From contig DJPR01000005.1 of NCBI GenBank assembly GCA_002438605.1, positions 26,835 through 90,834 on the forward strand: 64,000 nucleotides of DNA, written 5' to 3'. Position 1 is the first letter of the stretch. The number at the start of each line of letters is the position of its first letter. A model generated the notes under the pieces. It worked only from the letters and a program-made list of their open reading frames with translations, made no database searches and had not been told where the DNA came from. Made by a program: the position numbers and the translations under genes. Source of the stretch: Ruminococcus sp. UBA6407. Lineage in GTDB: Bacteria > Bacillota > Clostridia > Oscillospirales > Ruminococcaceae. Below, piece by piece: positions 35,974 through 45,696 of the stretch.

Positions 35974-36105
35974 AAGCACACTCCGATAATCATATAGAAG
36001 TATTATAGCATTGATAATAAGACAAGTCAATTCATAATTTTCCGAAAAATATATTTATTAATGCATTTTTCTTGTAAACTTCATGTAAAATTGTTTGTAT
36101 TCAGC

Positions 36106-36133
36106 TTGACTAATTTATGAAAAATGTTATAAT
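36106..36133 (+). promoter_or_regulatory. ppk promoter
   Basis: TTGACT (36106-36111), 16 bp, TATAAT (36128-36133). Confidence 0.65.
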
Positions 36134-36178
36134 TAATATGTATATATTTTTTATAATGCATAAATCGGAGGATATTTT

Positions 36179-38296
36179 ATGGACTTTCTTGATAATCGTG
36201 AACTTTCATGGTTAAAATTTAATAAACGTGTAATTGAAGAAGCTGTAGACGAAAAAGTGCCGCTTCTGGAAAGACTTACTTTTTCATCAATTTATCAAAG
36301 CAATATGGACGAGTTTTTCATGGTAAGAGTCGGTTCAATAACAGATGAAGGACTTGTGGATAAAGATAAACGCGAAAATAAAACAAACATGACATCAGCA
36401 CAACAGCTTGACGCTATTTTTACTGCTGTCAGAAGATTGCAGCCCATTGCAGAGGACGCATACATAAAAACCATGTCAGAATTAAAGACGTTCGGTTTTG
36501 AACATGTTTCTTTTGATACTGCAACAGAGGAAGAAAAAAAGTTTCTGGAGCTTTATTTCAAACGAGAAATAAAACCGCTTATTGCTCCGATAATTATTGA
36601 TAAACAGCACCCTTTCCCCTTTTTGAAAAACAAAGAGCTTTATGTTACGGTTCAGCTTTTCAGCAAAAAAAATGTAAAAGTATGTATTATTCCTGTAAAG
36701 CATGAGCATTTTGAACGTCTTATTCCTCTTGATAATACAGGAAAACGTTTCATTCCTGCCGAAGAAGTAATTTTACAGTTTGCAGACCTTGTTTTTAAAA
36801 ATTTTAAGGTTATAGATAAAACAATAATGCGTGTCACACGAAATGCTGATCTGGACTTTTCACACGCTTCTGAGGACTTTCGTGAATTTATGACAGAAGC
36901 CATAAAAAAGCGTAAAAAGCTTGCTCCTGTTCGTTTAGAGCTTTCAGGAGAATTCAGTCGTGCTGCACTTGACTACATATGCAAAAAGCTTGATTTAAAA
37001 AATGAGCGTGTTTTTTATTCAAGAATACCGCTTGACCTTTCATATCTTTTCAGTCTTCATGAGCTGAGCAGCGAAAGCTGTCTGAAATACAATAAGCGTG
37101 AGCCGCAAAAACCGTCCTGTATAGCCGACAATCGTTCTATTTTCTCACAAGTCAAATCAAAAGATATTTTGCTTAGCTATCCATATGAATCAATAGAACC
37201 ATTTATCAGACTTTTAAGGGAATCTGCCGCAGATCCGAAGGTCACCTCTATAAAAATAACCCTTTACCGACTTGCGAGAAACAGCAAGGTCATTGATGCA
37301 CTTTGCAGTGCTGCTGAAAACGGCAAGGACGTTTTTGTTATGATTGAACTTCGTGCAAGATTTGATGAAGAAAATAATATCGAATGGTCAAAAATTCTCC
37401 AGAATGCAGGCTGTCATGTTATTTACGGGCCTGACGGCTTCAAGGCACATTCAAAGCTTCTTCTGATTACAAGAAAAACAACGTCAGGATTTGAATATGT
37501 AACACAAATCGGTACAGGCAACTACAATGAAAAAACCGCAGCTCTGTATTCAGACCTCACACTTATGACGGCTGATGCTGAAATTGCTGAGGACGCTGAA
37601 AACGTTTTTGATGCACTGCTTACAGGCACATTTGTTGAAAGCACAAAAAAACTTTTGGTTGCACCTCTTTGTCTGCAAAACAAGCTGCTTGAAATGGCTG
37701 ACGAAGAAATTGAACATGCTAAAAACGGTGAACCTGCATATATTGCGGCAAAAGTTAATTCACTTACAGATAAAAAAATAATAAACAAATTAGTTGAGGC
37801 TTCTTGTTTCGGAGTAAAAATTGAACTTGTTGTAAGAGGAATATGCTGTATTATACCTGGTGTACCGGGCATAACAGAAAATATAACAGTCAGAAGTATT
37901 GTTGGACGCTTTCTTGAACACAGCCGTATCTACATTTTTGGTACTGATGAACGCCATAAAATGTATATCAGTTCAGCAGACTATATGACTCGAAACACTG
38001 TGAAACGTGTTGAGGTTGCTGCTCCCGTACTCGATGAACGCCTGAAAAAACGTATTAACTGCATGTTTGACATTATGCTGAAAGACAATGTAAAAGCAAG
38101 AATTATGAAAAATGATGCTGTTTATGCCAAACAGCCAATACCTGAAAATGCTGCTGAAATCAATTCGCAGGAATACTTTTATGATGAAGCATATAAAAAT
38201 GCTGCGGCTAAAAAGGAACGTCAGGTTAGAGCGAAGCTGAAAAAAGCTGAAAAATCCAAAAAAACTCCTATTAAAAAGAAAAATTCAGGGAAATAA
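36179..38296 (+). CDS. ppk1: Polyphosphate kinase 1
   Basis: A 705-residue enzyme that makes polyphosphate from ATP at the membrane. Full family length, with the N-terminal signature NRELSWLKFNKRVIEEA, the autophosphorylated histidine in AHSKLLLITRK (about residue 423) and the second histidine region EHSRIYIF (about 580). The C-terminus has a Lys-rich tail. AUG preceded by CGGAGG. The next gene (pssA) starts 100 bp later with its own promoter. Confidence 0.96.
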   Translation: MDFLDNRELSWLKFNKRVIEEAVDEKVPLLERLTFSSIYQSNMDEFFMVRVGSITDEGLVDKDKRENKTNMTSAQQLDAIFTAVRRLQPIAEDAYIKTMSELKTFGFEHVSFDTATEEEKKFLELYFKREIKPLIAPIIIDKQHPFPFLKNKELYVTVQLFSKKNVKVCIIPVKHEHFERLIPLDNTGKRFIPAEEVILQFADLVFKNFKVIDKTIMRVTRNADLDFSHASEDFREFMTEAIKKRKKLAPVRLELSGEFSRAALDYICKKLDLKNERVFYSRIPLDLSYLFSLHELSSESCLKYNKREPQKPSCIADNRSIFSQVKSKDILLSYPYESIEPFIRLLRESAADPKVTSIKITLYRLARNSKVIDALCSAAENGKDVFVMIELRARFDEENNIEWSKILQNAGCHVIYGPDGFKAHSKLLLITRKTTSGFEYVTQIGTGNYNEKTAALYSDLTLMTADAEIAEDAENVFDALLTGTFVESTKKLLVAPLCLQNKLLEMADEEIEHAKNGEPAYIAAKVNSLTDKKIINKLVEASCFGVKIELVVRGICCIIPGVPGITENITVRSIVGRFLEHSRIYIFGTDERHKMYISSADYMTRNTVKRVEVAAPVLDERLKKRINCMFDIMLKDNVKARIMKNDAVYAKQPIPENAAEINSQEYFYDEAYKNAAAKKERQVRAKLKKAEKSKKTPIKKKNSGK

Positions 38297-38339
38297 GATT
38301 AAGACATATTTTTACATGATTAAATAATGTAATTTTTGC

Positions 38340-38368
38340 TTGCATGATGTCATTTTTTATGGTATAAT
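38340..38368 (+). promoter_or_regulatory. pssA promoter
   Basis: TTGCAT (38340-38345), 17 bp, TATAAT (38363-38368) with extended TGG. Confidence 0.6.
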
Positions 38369-38399
38369 AAGAAAAATTACAATTATTTGAGGGATATAA

Positions 38400-39038
38400 A
38401 TGATAGGATTTTATAATTACACTGTTATACTAACTTATTTAAGCCTTGTTTCTTCTGCTTTAGGAATATACTTTGCTTCGGGTATCGGAGAATCCAGTTC
38501 GCATCCGGAATACGCTATAGTTTGCCTTATGCTTTCAGGTCTTTTTGATATGTTTGACGGCAAGGTTGCCCGTACAAGAAAAAGGACAGACGAAGAAAAA
38601 AAATTCGGAATACAAATTGACTCTCTTTGCGATTTGGTTTGTTTTGGCGTTCTGCCGTCAGTTATCGGATACTCTATCGGCATGAACAGCTGGGCTGATA
38701 TGTTTGTACTTATTCTTTTTACTTTATGTGCCGTTATTCGCCTTGCATATTTCAATGTAATGGAGGAGGCAAGACAAAAGGTTACAAAAGAAAACAGAAA
38801 GGAATATGAGGGGCTCCCTGTTACAAGTGTTGCACTCATACTTCCTCTTCTTTACAGCTTCAAAAAGGAAATCGGACATGATACCTTTCCAATCGTTTAC
38901 GGAATTTTTCTATTTGTTATTGCAATTGCATTTATTACACGTTTCAAAATTAAAAAGCCTGACATGAAGGCTATGCTGGGATTTATCGGAATAGGTGCTG
39001 TTGAGCTTATATGGCTTCTTTACAAAACACATAAATAA
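38400..39038 (+). CDS. pssA: CDP-diacylglycerol-serine O-phosphatidyltransferase
   Basis: A 212-residue integral membrane enzyme that joins serine to CDP-diacylglycerol in phosphatidylserine synthesis. The CDP-alcohol phosphotransferase motif is present as DMFDGKVAR...GIQIDSLCDL (about residues 47-80), though the spacing to the second half is longer than the textbook pattern. Several hydrophobic helices follow. The identity as PssA rather than another CDP-alcohol transferase rests on overall resemblance. Confidence 0.85.
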   Translation: MIGFYNYTVILTYLSLVSSALGIYFASGIGESSSHPEYAIVCLMLSGLFDMFDGKVARTRKRTDEEKKFGIQIDSLCDLVCFGVLPSVIGYSIGMNSWADMFVLILFTLCAVIRLAYFNVMEEARQKVTKENRKEYEGLPVTSVALILPLLYSFKKEIGHDTFPIVYGIFLFVIAIAFITRFKIKKPDMKAMLGFIGIGAVELIWLLYKTHK

Positions 39039-39043
39039 AAAAT

Positions 39044-39076
39044 AAAGGCTTACCAAATTAACGGTAAGCCTTTAAA
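39044..39076. terminator. Bidirectional terminator
   Basis: AAAGGCTTACC / GGTAAGCCTTT stem with A- and T-rich flanks between convergent genes. Confidence 0.85.
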
Positions 39077-39081
39077 TTTGC

Positions 39082-39447
39082 TTAGAACTTATCAAAAGAA
39101 TTTGATCTTGCAATGTTGTTAAGGTCATTCTGAATAAGACAGTAGTTTACAATACCAAAGCCTAAGATGCCTACGATAAGATAAATAATCGATCTGTCTT
39201 CAATAGAAACGCCCTTGCAATCTCCGGCAGTATTCATTATTTTTCCAATCTTGAAGAACCAATAATACTGGTATATTCCGCAGGTAACAATTGAAAGCAG
39301 AACTACAACACCGCCGCTGAAGCCTGAAGTATCATTTGCTGAATCCTTAGCCTCATCATTAAGCTTTGCGAGCCAGTACAAGCCATAAATTCCACAAGTA
39401 ATAATAGAGAAAATAATGCAGAGAACTATATTTCTTTCCTTAGCCAT
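39082..39447 (-). CDS. DUF4234-type membrane protein
   Basis: A 121-residue protein with two or three membrane helices containing the paired signature IITCGIYGLYWLAKL and SIVTCGIYQYYWFFKIG, typical of DUF4234 proteins. Function unknown. ATG 39447 is preceded by GGGAGGGG; the longer frame starting at 39489 has no such site. Confidence 0.8.
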   Translation of the reverse strand: MAKERNIVLCIIFSIITCGIYGLYWLAKLNDEAKDSANDTSGFSGGVVVLLSIVTCGIYQYYWFFKIGKIMNTAGDCKGVSIEDRSIIYLIVGILGFGIVNYCLIQNDLNNIARSNSFDKF

Positions 39448-39609
39448 TTTTTTACCCCTCCCATCAGTTTTATGTTTTAATATTATCACATTTTCTACAT
39501 TTTGTCAACTATTTCAGAAAAATAGTTTAAAAATTTGCAATTTATCCGGTTATACGACATTATGCTCCACATGATTGCTTTTGCAATAGCATGAATTATA
39601 ATTCAGATA

Positions 39610-39951
39610 CTATTTAAAATCAAATTTATGTAACAATCTGTAAATCCAGACAAAAGCAATAATAACTGCAAATATTACCAGAATGACCTTTTCATTTTTT
39701 TCGCTCTTAAAAAGAGGCCTTTTGCCAAATAATATATATATAACCATTGGCAGAAGTATTGAAAAAAGCGGATGATAATAGAAAGCTGATTTGAAATCAA
39801 GCTTTAATAATGATAAGTATGCTCTGGTAGCTCCACATGCAGGACATGGATACCCTGTAAATCTTTTAAAAGGACATATAGTTATTCCCAATAATGCCAT
39901 GGCAATAATATAGATTGCAGTCAAAGCCAGTATTATAAACTTCTTTTTCAT
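39610..39951 (-). CDS. DUF2752 membrane protein
   Basis: A 113-residue membrane protein. The family motif CPACGATRA (about residue 36) follows the first helix, with two further helices. No function is established for DUF2752. No strong ribosome site is seen. It follows spoVM on the minus strand after a terminator-like hairpin. Confidence 0.8.
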   Translation of the reverse strand: MKKKFIILALTAIYIIAMALLGITICPFKRFTGYPCPACGATRAYLSLLKLDFKSAFYYHPLFSILLPMVIYILFGKRPLFKSEKNEKVILVIFAVIIAFVWIYRLLHKFDFK

Positions 39952-39969
39952 TTAAAAAGGACAAATTCA

Positions 39970-39997
39970 AAATGTGCCGCACAAAAATGTGCGGCAT
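39970..39997 (-). terminator. Terminator after spoVM
   Basis: TGCCGCACA / TGTGCGGCA stem with a T-rich loop and ACATTTTG tail, reading on the minus strand. Confidence 0.65.
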
Positions 39998-40010
39998 CTG
40001 ACCTGCCTCT

Positions 40011-40091
40011 CTACTCCTCTTTTTTTATTTTAAAAATGACTCTGAATATTCCTGAAAGCATTTTCGGACTTCTGATAACCACAATTTTCAT
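40011..40091 (-). CDS. spoVM: SpoVM-like sporulation peptide, 26 aa
   Basis: A 26-residue amphipathic peptide, MKIVVIRSPKMLSGIFRVIF then KIKKEE. It resembles SpoVM, which binds convex forespore membrane and anchors the coat ATPase. GGAGG lies 8 nt before ATG. Its place after stp-prkC-rsgA-thiN matches the Bacillus order ending in spoVM, which strongly supports the call despite its size. Confidence 0.85.
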   Translation of the reverse strand: MKIVVIRSPKMLSGIFRVIFKIKKEE

Positions 40092-40152
40092 TATGTAAGC
40101 CTCCTTAGCTATTGCTTATACTTCATTATATTCATTTCGTCTGATTGTGTGA

Positions 40153-40770
40153 TTACGCTTTTGCAAAGATTACAAGTGCTGTTCCGTCTGTAAGGTTCAG
40201 TACCGCCTTTTCAGAAATAATTTCATTACTTGCTCCAATAGGAAAGTTCTGATATATTGTATAATTCTCCAAAGGATACTTAACGCCTTTAAGGAAGGAT
40301 ATTTTTATACTTTCACTAAATGCAAAAATTGAAAAATAATCGTCCGTTTTTTCAAACTCGTATTCGCCGCTGTTCAACATAAAAATACGATTTCTTCCGT
40401 CCTTGATTTCTGCCTTAACATTATGCTCAATAGCATATTTCAATGTCTGGATATTAGCTATTGTATGATCAAATCTGCCTCCTAAAGCTCCCAAAATAAT
40501 TATATCATCATATCCCCGGCTTATTGCTAGTTTAACTGCCATTAATGTATCAGTATCGTCTTTCTGCGGACTGCATCTTATAATTTCAACATCATAATTA
40601 AGTTCACCCTTATAAGAATCAAAATCACCTAAAATAACATCAGGAGCAATCTCAAGTTTTTGTGCATGGCAAAGTCCGCTGTCAGCACAAATTATATACG
40701 AACCCTCTTCAATATCACATTTTTTTATTTCACCAAGTTCTCCGCCTGCAAATATGAAACATTTGCTCAT
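40153..40770 (-). CDS. thiN: Thiamine pyrophosphokinase
   Basis: A 205-residue enzyme transferring pyrophosphate from ATP to thiamine. Visible motifs: ICADSGLCHA, PDVILGDFDS, the KDDTDTLMAVK segment and LGALGGRFDHTIANI. ATG 40770 shares a base with the rsgA stop (TAATG), with GGGAG inside the rsgA end, so the two are translationally coupled. An upstream frame start is disregarded for that reason. Confidence 0.93.
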   Translation of the reverse strand: MSKCFIFAGGELGEIKKCDIEEGSYIICADSGLCHAQKLEIAPDVILGDFDSYKGELNYDVEIIRCSPQKDDTDTLMAVKLAISRGYDDIIILGALGGRFDHTIANIQTLKYAIEHNVKAEIKDGRNRIFMLNSGEYEFEKTDDYFSIFAFSESIKISFLKGVKYPLENYTIYQNFPIGASNEIISEKAVLNLTDGTALVIFAKA

Positions 40771-41648
40771 TAAAGCTCCCACTCCTTAATTTGTTTTGCC
40801 TCATCATACATCTCACAGTAACTATTATGACGGCTTGCAGATATAAGCCCATCATTTACCGCCTGAATAACTCCGCATCCCTTTTCACAGGTATGAGAGC
40901 AATCTTTGAATTTACAATTATATGAATATTCCTCAAACTCTCTGAAACATCTGCAAAGTTCTTCTTTTCTGATTATATCATACTTATTCGTTTCAAACGT
41001 AGAAAATCCGGGAGTATCTGCAATATATCCTCCGCAAGTCTTATAAAGCTGTGCATGACGTGTTGTATGACGTCCCCTGCCTAATTTCTCGCTTATTTCA
41101 GCAGTGGGTATTTCAAGTCCGCTGTCTATTGCATTGAGCAATGTAGACTTTCCAACACCTGAATTTCCTGTAAATGCACTTATTTTATTTTGCAAAAGTG
41201 CTTTTACTTTATTAATCGTTTCAATGTCTGAATAATCAACAGCAATAATGTCTATTCCTATTGAACCATATATATTCATAATCTTATTATAATCTGATAA
41301 ATCCGTTTTTGTTATGACTATAACAGGTACTATTTCTTTATACTCCGCAATTGCTATAAATTTATCAAGCAGCAGTAAATTAGGTGACGGCTTACAGGTT
41401 GATACAACAAATATAATCTGATCAAGATTTGCAAGCGGCGGCCTGATTATACAATTCCTGCGTTCATGTATTTTTGTAATAACACCGTCTGAAAAGTCGG
41501 CAGTATCACCAACATAGGGAGTAATTCCCTTATTTCTGAATACACCTCTCGCCTTACATTCAAATATGCCGTCAGGGGACTCTATTGTATAGAGTCCCCC
41601 AAGACATTTTGTTATTATTCCATTTTGATTTTTAATATCAGATATCAT
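40770..41648 (-). CDS. rsgA: Ribosome small-subunit-dependent GTPase A
   Basis: A 292-residue circularly permuted GTPase acting in late 30S maturation. N-terminal OB fold, then G4 TKTD, G1 GNSGVGKSTLLN, switch region GRGRHTTRH, G3 DTPGF, and the C-terminal zinc site (CKFKDCSHTCEKGC). ATG 41648 has GGGAG upstream. It follows prkC after 12 bp; in Bacillus RsgA (CpgA) is a substrate of that kinase. Confidence 0.96.
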   Translation of the reverse strand: MISDIKNQNGIITKCLGGLYTIESPDGIFECKARGVFRNKGITPYVGDTADFSDGVITKIHERRNCIIRPPLANLDQIIFVVSTCKPSPNLLLLDKFIAIAEYKEIVPVIVITKTDLSDYNKIMNIYGSIGIDIIAVDYSDIETINKVKALLQNKISAFTGNSGVGKSTLLNAIDSGLEIPTAEISEKLGRGRHTTRHAQLYKTCGGYIADTPGFSTFETNKYDIIRKEELCRCFREFEEYSYNCKFKDCSHTCEKGCGVIQAVNDGLISASRHNSYCEMYDEAKQIKEWEL

Positions 41649-41660
41649 AATATCTCCCAT

Positions 41661-43898
41661 TTATGCAGCCCAATTGTTTTGCTGATTCCAATTCTGCTGT
41701 TCCCAATTTTGCTGATTCTGGTCATTTCCATTAGGATCCTGAGGCTGCTGTGTAGGAGCTTCTGTTTGCGGAGGCTGTGTCTGCGGCGGCTCTGTTTGCG
41801 GAGGCGGTGCCTGTGTCGGTTCAGGTGTAGGTGCTTCCGTAGGCGGAATATAAATACCTTCAATCGCCTCAAATGAACCTCTTATATCTTCACTCACAGC
41901 TCTGAAGCTCTTATTTGCAAAGTCAAATGTATAAGTTCCCAATGTTACTGTTTTAGAATTATTTTTATTTGTAATTGTTACTATTACATTTACGGATTCT
42001 CCTGCACCCGGAACTTCAATTGTTACTGACGGCATTTGAGGAGCAACTATTGTTCCGCTTGACACTCCCGGTTTTCCGTCAATAATAAAGTCAAGTTCAA
42101 AACGTCCCTCAGCATCACTCGGAAGATTGAGTGTATAAGGAACAGAACCCTCAGGAATTACACCATTACTTACATGAATGACAATATCTGCACCGGCTTC
42201 TGTAACTTCTCCTGCAGGAATACTTTGTTCATATACGATTCCTTCCTTTTCATAAGAAGGACCTGTCTCGGTTACATAGTTAAGACCTCTGTAGACACAA
42301 AGTGAAACGGCGTCCTCCATTTTTTTGCCGACAAGGTCATCCATTTTAAACTGAGTTGTATCCTTACCCATGCTTACAAAAAGAATTACCTTTGTTCCCG
42401 GTTCTACTTCAGTACCTGCCTCAGGCTCAGTTCTTATTACCTGACCTGCTTCAAATTCATTGCTTGATTCTTCACGTTTTTCGGTTTCAAGTCCAAGCTC
42501 CTTAAAGCTTCTTTGTGCAAGAAGATAATTCTGGTCTTCTACATTAGGAACTTTTACGGTTTGCATGCCAAGACTAACTTTAACCTTAACTTCGGTACCC
42601 TTTTTAATTGCAGTACCCTCTTCAATGCTCTGTTCAAAAATACAGTCAGCCTGCATTTCGTTATATTCAGAACCCTCGTTTATAATCTTTAAACGCTGTC
42701 CGTACTTATTGACTGCTTCATTGTAATCCATACCGATAAGTAATGGCATTTTCTTTAACGAAGTGTCATTTGAATCGTTTGTAAGATAGTTATGAACAAG
42801 TGATGCTACGAAAAATACTGCTGCAATAATAACTACTATAGTTACTGCTGTCAGAACAGGAACAACAAGAGATGAACGGCGTTCTTCCTCCTCATCTTCA
42901 TAGTCATCATATTCACCATTGTCATAATCGTAATTGTTATTATCGGGTACAATCGGAACAGGCGGATTATTATTGTATCCGGTTTCTTCCTCGCCGTCAT
43001 TTATAGGCCCGAAGAATTTAGTATTGTCAACAGTATCAACATCTTCTGTATAATAATTGAATGTTATTTCAGGATTATTTTTAAATGCTTCAATATCCTT
43101 TATCATTTCAGTTGTTGACTGGTAACGGTCCTCAGGAGCTTTTTCCATAGCTTTAAGAATAATTTCTTCAAGCCCTGACGGAATATCGGGATTTATTGCT
43201 CTCGGACGTTCAGGAATGTCATGCATATGCATAACAGCTATTGAAACAGGGTTATCCGAATCAAAAGGCTTTTTTCCCGTAAGCATTTCATAAAGCATAA
43301 CGCCCACAGAATAAATGTCACTTCTTTCGTCTGTAACATCACCCTTTGCCTGTTCAGGACTTATATAATGAACACTTCCTATTGCTTGGTCAGTTGCAGT
43401 TTTGCCCTCTTCTCTTGCAAATTTTGCAATGCCAAAATCCATGACCTTAATAGTACCGTCAGAAAGCATCATTATATTTTGTGGCTTAATATCACGATGC
43501 ACAACGCCTTTGTCATGTGCATGCTGCAAGGCTCTTAAAATCTGAATTACAAAATGTACGGAATCCTTCCAGCTTAAAACCTTTTCTTCCTCAATATATT
43601 CTTTGAGGGTAATTCCGTCGATATACTCCATTATAATGTACTGGAGCTTTTCGGAAAATCCGACATCATAAATTCTGACAATATTAGGATGTGAAAATAC
43701 TGCAATTGCCTTTGATTCATTTCTGAAACGTCTTAAAAATTCTTCGTTTTCCGCAAATTCCTTTTTCAGAATTTTGATTGCAACAGGCTTGTTATCAATT
43801 ACATCAGTTCCCTTATAAACATCAGCCATTCCGCCAACGCCTATAAGCTCAGTAATTTCATACCTGCCGTCAAGCTTTTTACCAATGTTCTTGTCCAT
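41661..43898 (-). CDS. prkC: PASTA-domain Ser/Thr protein kinase
   Basis: A 745-residue transmembrane kinase. Kinase domain 1-275 with GVGGMADVY, VAIKIL, HRDIKPQN and DFGIAKF; acidic juxtamembrane segment; one membrane helix about 345-370; three PASTA repeats, the second starting VKVPNVEDQNYLLAQ, which sense peptidoglycan fragments; then an extra beta-rich domain and a Pro/Gln/Thr/Asn-rich C-terminal tail. The tail is unusual and probably spans the wall. It lies 16 bp after its cognate phosphatase gene. Confidence 0.95.
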   Translation of the reverse strand: MDKNIGKKLDGRYEITELIGVGGMADVYKGTDVIDNKPVAIKILKKEFAENEEFLRRFRNESKAIAVFSHPNIVRIYDVGFSEKLQYIIMEYIDGITLKEYIEEEKVLSWKDSVHFVIQILRALQHAHDKGVVHRDIKPQNIMMLSDGTIKVMDFGIAKFAREEGKTATDQAIGSVHYISPEQAKGDVTDERSDIYSVGVMLYEMLTGKKPFDSDNPVSIAVMHMHDIPERPRAINPDIPSGLEEIILKAMEKAPEDRYQSTTEMIKDIEAFKNNPEITFNYYTEDVDTVDNTKFFGPINDGEEETGYNNNPPVPIVPDNNNYDYDNGEYDDYEDEEEERRSSLVVPVLTAVTIVVIIAAVFFVASLVHNYLTNDSNDTSLKKMPLLIGMDYNEAVNKYGQRLKIINEGSEYNEMQADCIFEQSIEEGTAIKKGTEVKVKVSLGMQTVKVPNVEDQNYLLAQRSFKELGLETEKREESSNEFEAGQVIRTEPEAGTEVEPGTKVILFVSMGKDTTQFKMDDLVGKKMEDAVSLCVYRGLNYVTETGPSYEKEGIVYEQSIPAGEVTEAGADIVIHVSNGVIPEGSVPYTLNLPSDAEGRFELDFIIDGKPGVSSGTIVAPQMPSVTIEVPGAGESVNVIVTITNKNNSKTVTLGTYTFDFANKSFRAVSEDIRGSFEAIEGIYIPPTEAPTPEPTQAPPPQTEPPQTQPPQTEAPTQQPQDPNGNDQNQQNWEQQNWNQQNNWAA

Positions 43899-43914
43899 TT
43901 TGTTTCCTCCAGTA

Positions 43915-44640
43915 TCAGTCGGTAATTAATGCAACCGTTATATTATCCCGGCCGCCTTTGCTGTATGCCAATTTTACCAATTCTTCTGCGACACATTCAA
44001 AAGGAGTGTCCACTATTACATCATATATTTCATCATCACTGCTGTATCCGGAAAGTCCGTCTGAACAAAGCAGCAAGCTTATGGTGTCCTCATATTCAAG
44101 AATAAAAGTATCAATAAGAACAGTCTTTTCAACTCCAACAGCTCTTATAAGCATATTTTTCTGCGGGTGATTTACAAGTTCTTCCTCAGTAATTTTGCCC
44201 TGCTCATACAACAGAGCAGCCATATTATGATCCTCTGTAATCTGGCACAGACCTGTATTTGTAATGGCATAAGCTCTGCTATCACCAACATTTGCAATAT
44301 ATGCCGCCCTTTCATTAACAAAAGCTGCAACACACGTTGTACCCATTCCGAAGTTTTTATAGTCAAATCTTGCTTTTGTATATATAACAGAGTTTGCAGC
44401 AGAAATTGAGGCAATAAGCAGTTTTCTTATTTCTTCATCGTCCAACAAAACATCGTATCCCTCTTTGAAACGCTGAAAGAACTCCTCTATAGCAATTGAA
44501 CTGGCTTCCCTGCCTGCTCTTTCGCCTCCCATACCGTCGCACACAACAGCAAGAATACTCTCCCCAAAATATTCACACTTTACCATATCCTGATTTTCGT
44601 CACGTTTTAATCCGATATCTGTCAGCTCTGTATACCTCAT
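43915..44640 (-). CDS. stp: PP2C-family Ser/Thr phosphatase
   Basis: A 241-residue PPM/PP2C phosphatase counteracting the PASTA kinase. Metal-binding motifs are complete: GLKRDENQDM, CDGMGGERAG, NVGDSRAY, LCSDGLSGY and GGRDNITVALI. The start overlaps the rlmN stop by 4 bp (ATGA), implying coupled translation. Confidence 0.95.
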   Translation of the reverse strand: MRYTELTDIGLKRDENQDMVKCEYFGESILAVVCDGMGGERAGREASSIAIEEFFQRFKEGYDVLLDDEEIRKLLIASISAANSVIYTKARFDYKNFGMGTTCVAAFVNERAAYIANVGDSRAYAITNTGLCQITEDHNMAALLYEQGKITEEELVNHPQKNMLIRAVGVEKTVLIDTFILEYEDTISLLLCSDGLSGYSSDDEIYDVIVDTPFECVAEELVKLAYSKGGRDNITVALITD

Positions 44641-45692
44641 GTTTCTGCACCTCCGTTCATATCATTTTTTGCTGCATCACGTCTTAACTGACCGCATGCT
44701 GCTTCTATGTCACTGCCTAAAGTACGTCTTACTGTGGCATTGATGCCCTTTTTCTGCAAATACTCAGCAAAATGTTCAACACCTGCTCTTGCAGTTCGGT
44801 AGCTTCTCTCCTTAACCTTATTAACAGGTATAAGATTTACATGACAGTTTATACCTCTAATAAGTGATGCAAGCTTATCAGCATCCGCTTTAGAGGAATT
44901 AACCCCGTCAATCACCGCATATTCAAACGTAACCCGCCGTCCTGTTTCATTGGCATAATATCTGCACGCCTCTATAAGCCTGTCAATATTATATGTATTA
45001 TTTACAGGCATTATTTCACTTCTTCTGTCGTTATCTGCACTATGAAGTGATACAGACAGAGTTAATCCAAGTTTCAGCTTTGCAAGTTCATATATTTTCG
45101 GAACTATTCCGCAAGTCGAAACAGTTACATGACGCAAGCTCAGATTATTACCGTCCGATGCAGAAACAAGCTGAAAAAACTTTACCACATTGTCAAAATT
45201 ATCGAAAGGCTCACCAATCCCCATGAGAACAATTCCTGAAACTCTTACCCCTGAATCTCTTTCGGTTTCATAAATCTGCATAAGTATTTCAGACGGAGTA
45301 AGACTTCTCACATAACCTGCAATTGCTGATGCACAAAACCTGCACCCCATTTTACAGCCAACTTGTGTTGATACGCAAATACTATGTCCGTAATGATATT
45401 CCATCAGGACTGTTTCAACATAATTTCCGTCAGGAAGTCTATACAGATATTTTACAGTATTATCTATACAAGATTCAAGCCTTTTTGATACAAATAGTCT
45501 TTTTATACAAAAATGTTCATCTAATTTACTGCGTAATTGAACAGATAGATTAGTCATTTTTTCAAAATCAAAAACTCTTTTTACATGAAGCCATTGAAAA
45601 ATTTGTTTTGCACGAAATTTTTTCTCATCAAGCTTGATAAGCTCATCTTCAAGCTCAGATAAACTGAGTGATAAAATATCAGTCTTTTCCAA
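44637..45692 (-). CDS. rlmN: 23S rRNA/tRNA adenine-C2 methyltransferase (radical SAM)
   Basis: A 351-residue radical-SAM enzyme methylating A2503 of 23S rRNA and A37 of some tRNAs. The iron-sulfur motif is GCKMGCRFCAS; MGIGEPFDN and the C-terminal catalytic cysteine region (GSDIEAACGQL) are present. It sits 4 bp after rsmB in the same operon. Confidence 0.96.
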   Translation of the reverse strand: MEKTDILSLSLSELEDELIKLDEKKFRAKQIFQWLHVKRVFDFEKMTNLSVQLRSKLDEHFCIKRLFVSKRLESCIDNTVKYLYRLPDGNYVETVLMEYHYGHSICVSTQVGCKMGCRFCASAIAGYVRSLTPSEILMQIYETERDSGVRVSGIVLMGIGEPFDNFDNVVKFFQLVSASDGNNLSLRHVTVSTCGIVPKIYELAKLKLGLTLSVSLHSADNDRRSEIMPVNNTYNIDRLIEACRYYANETGRRVTFEYAVIDGVNSSKADADKLASLIRGINCHVNLIPVNKVKERSYRTARAGVEHFAEYLQKKGINATVRRTLGSDIEAACGQLRRDAAKNDMNGGAET

Positions 45693-45696
45693 GCGA

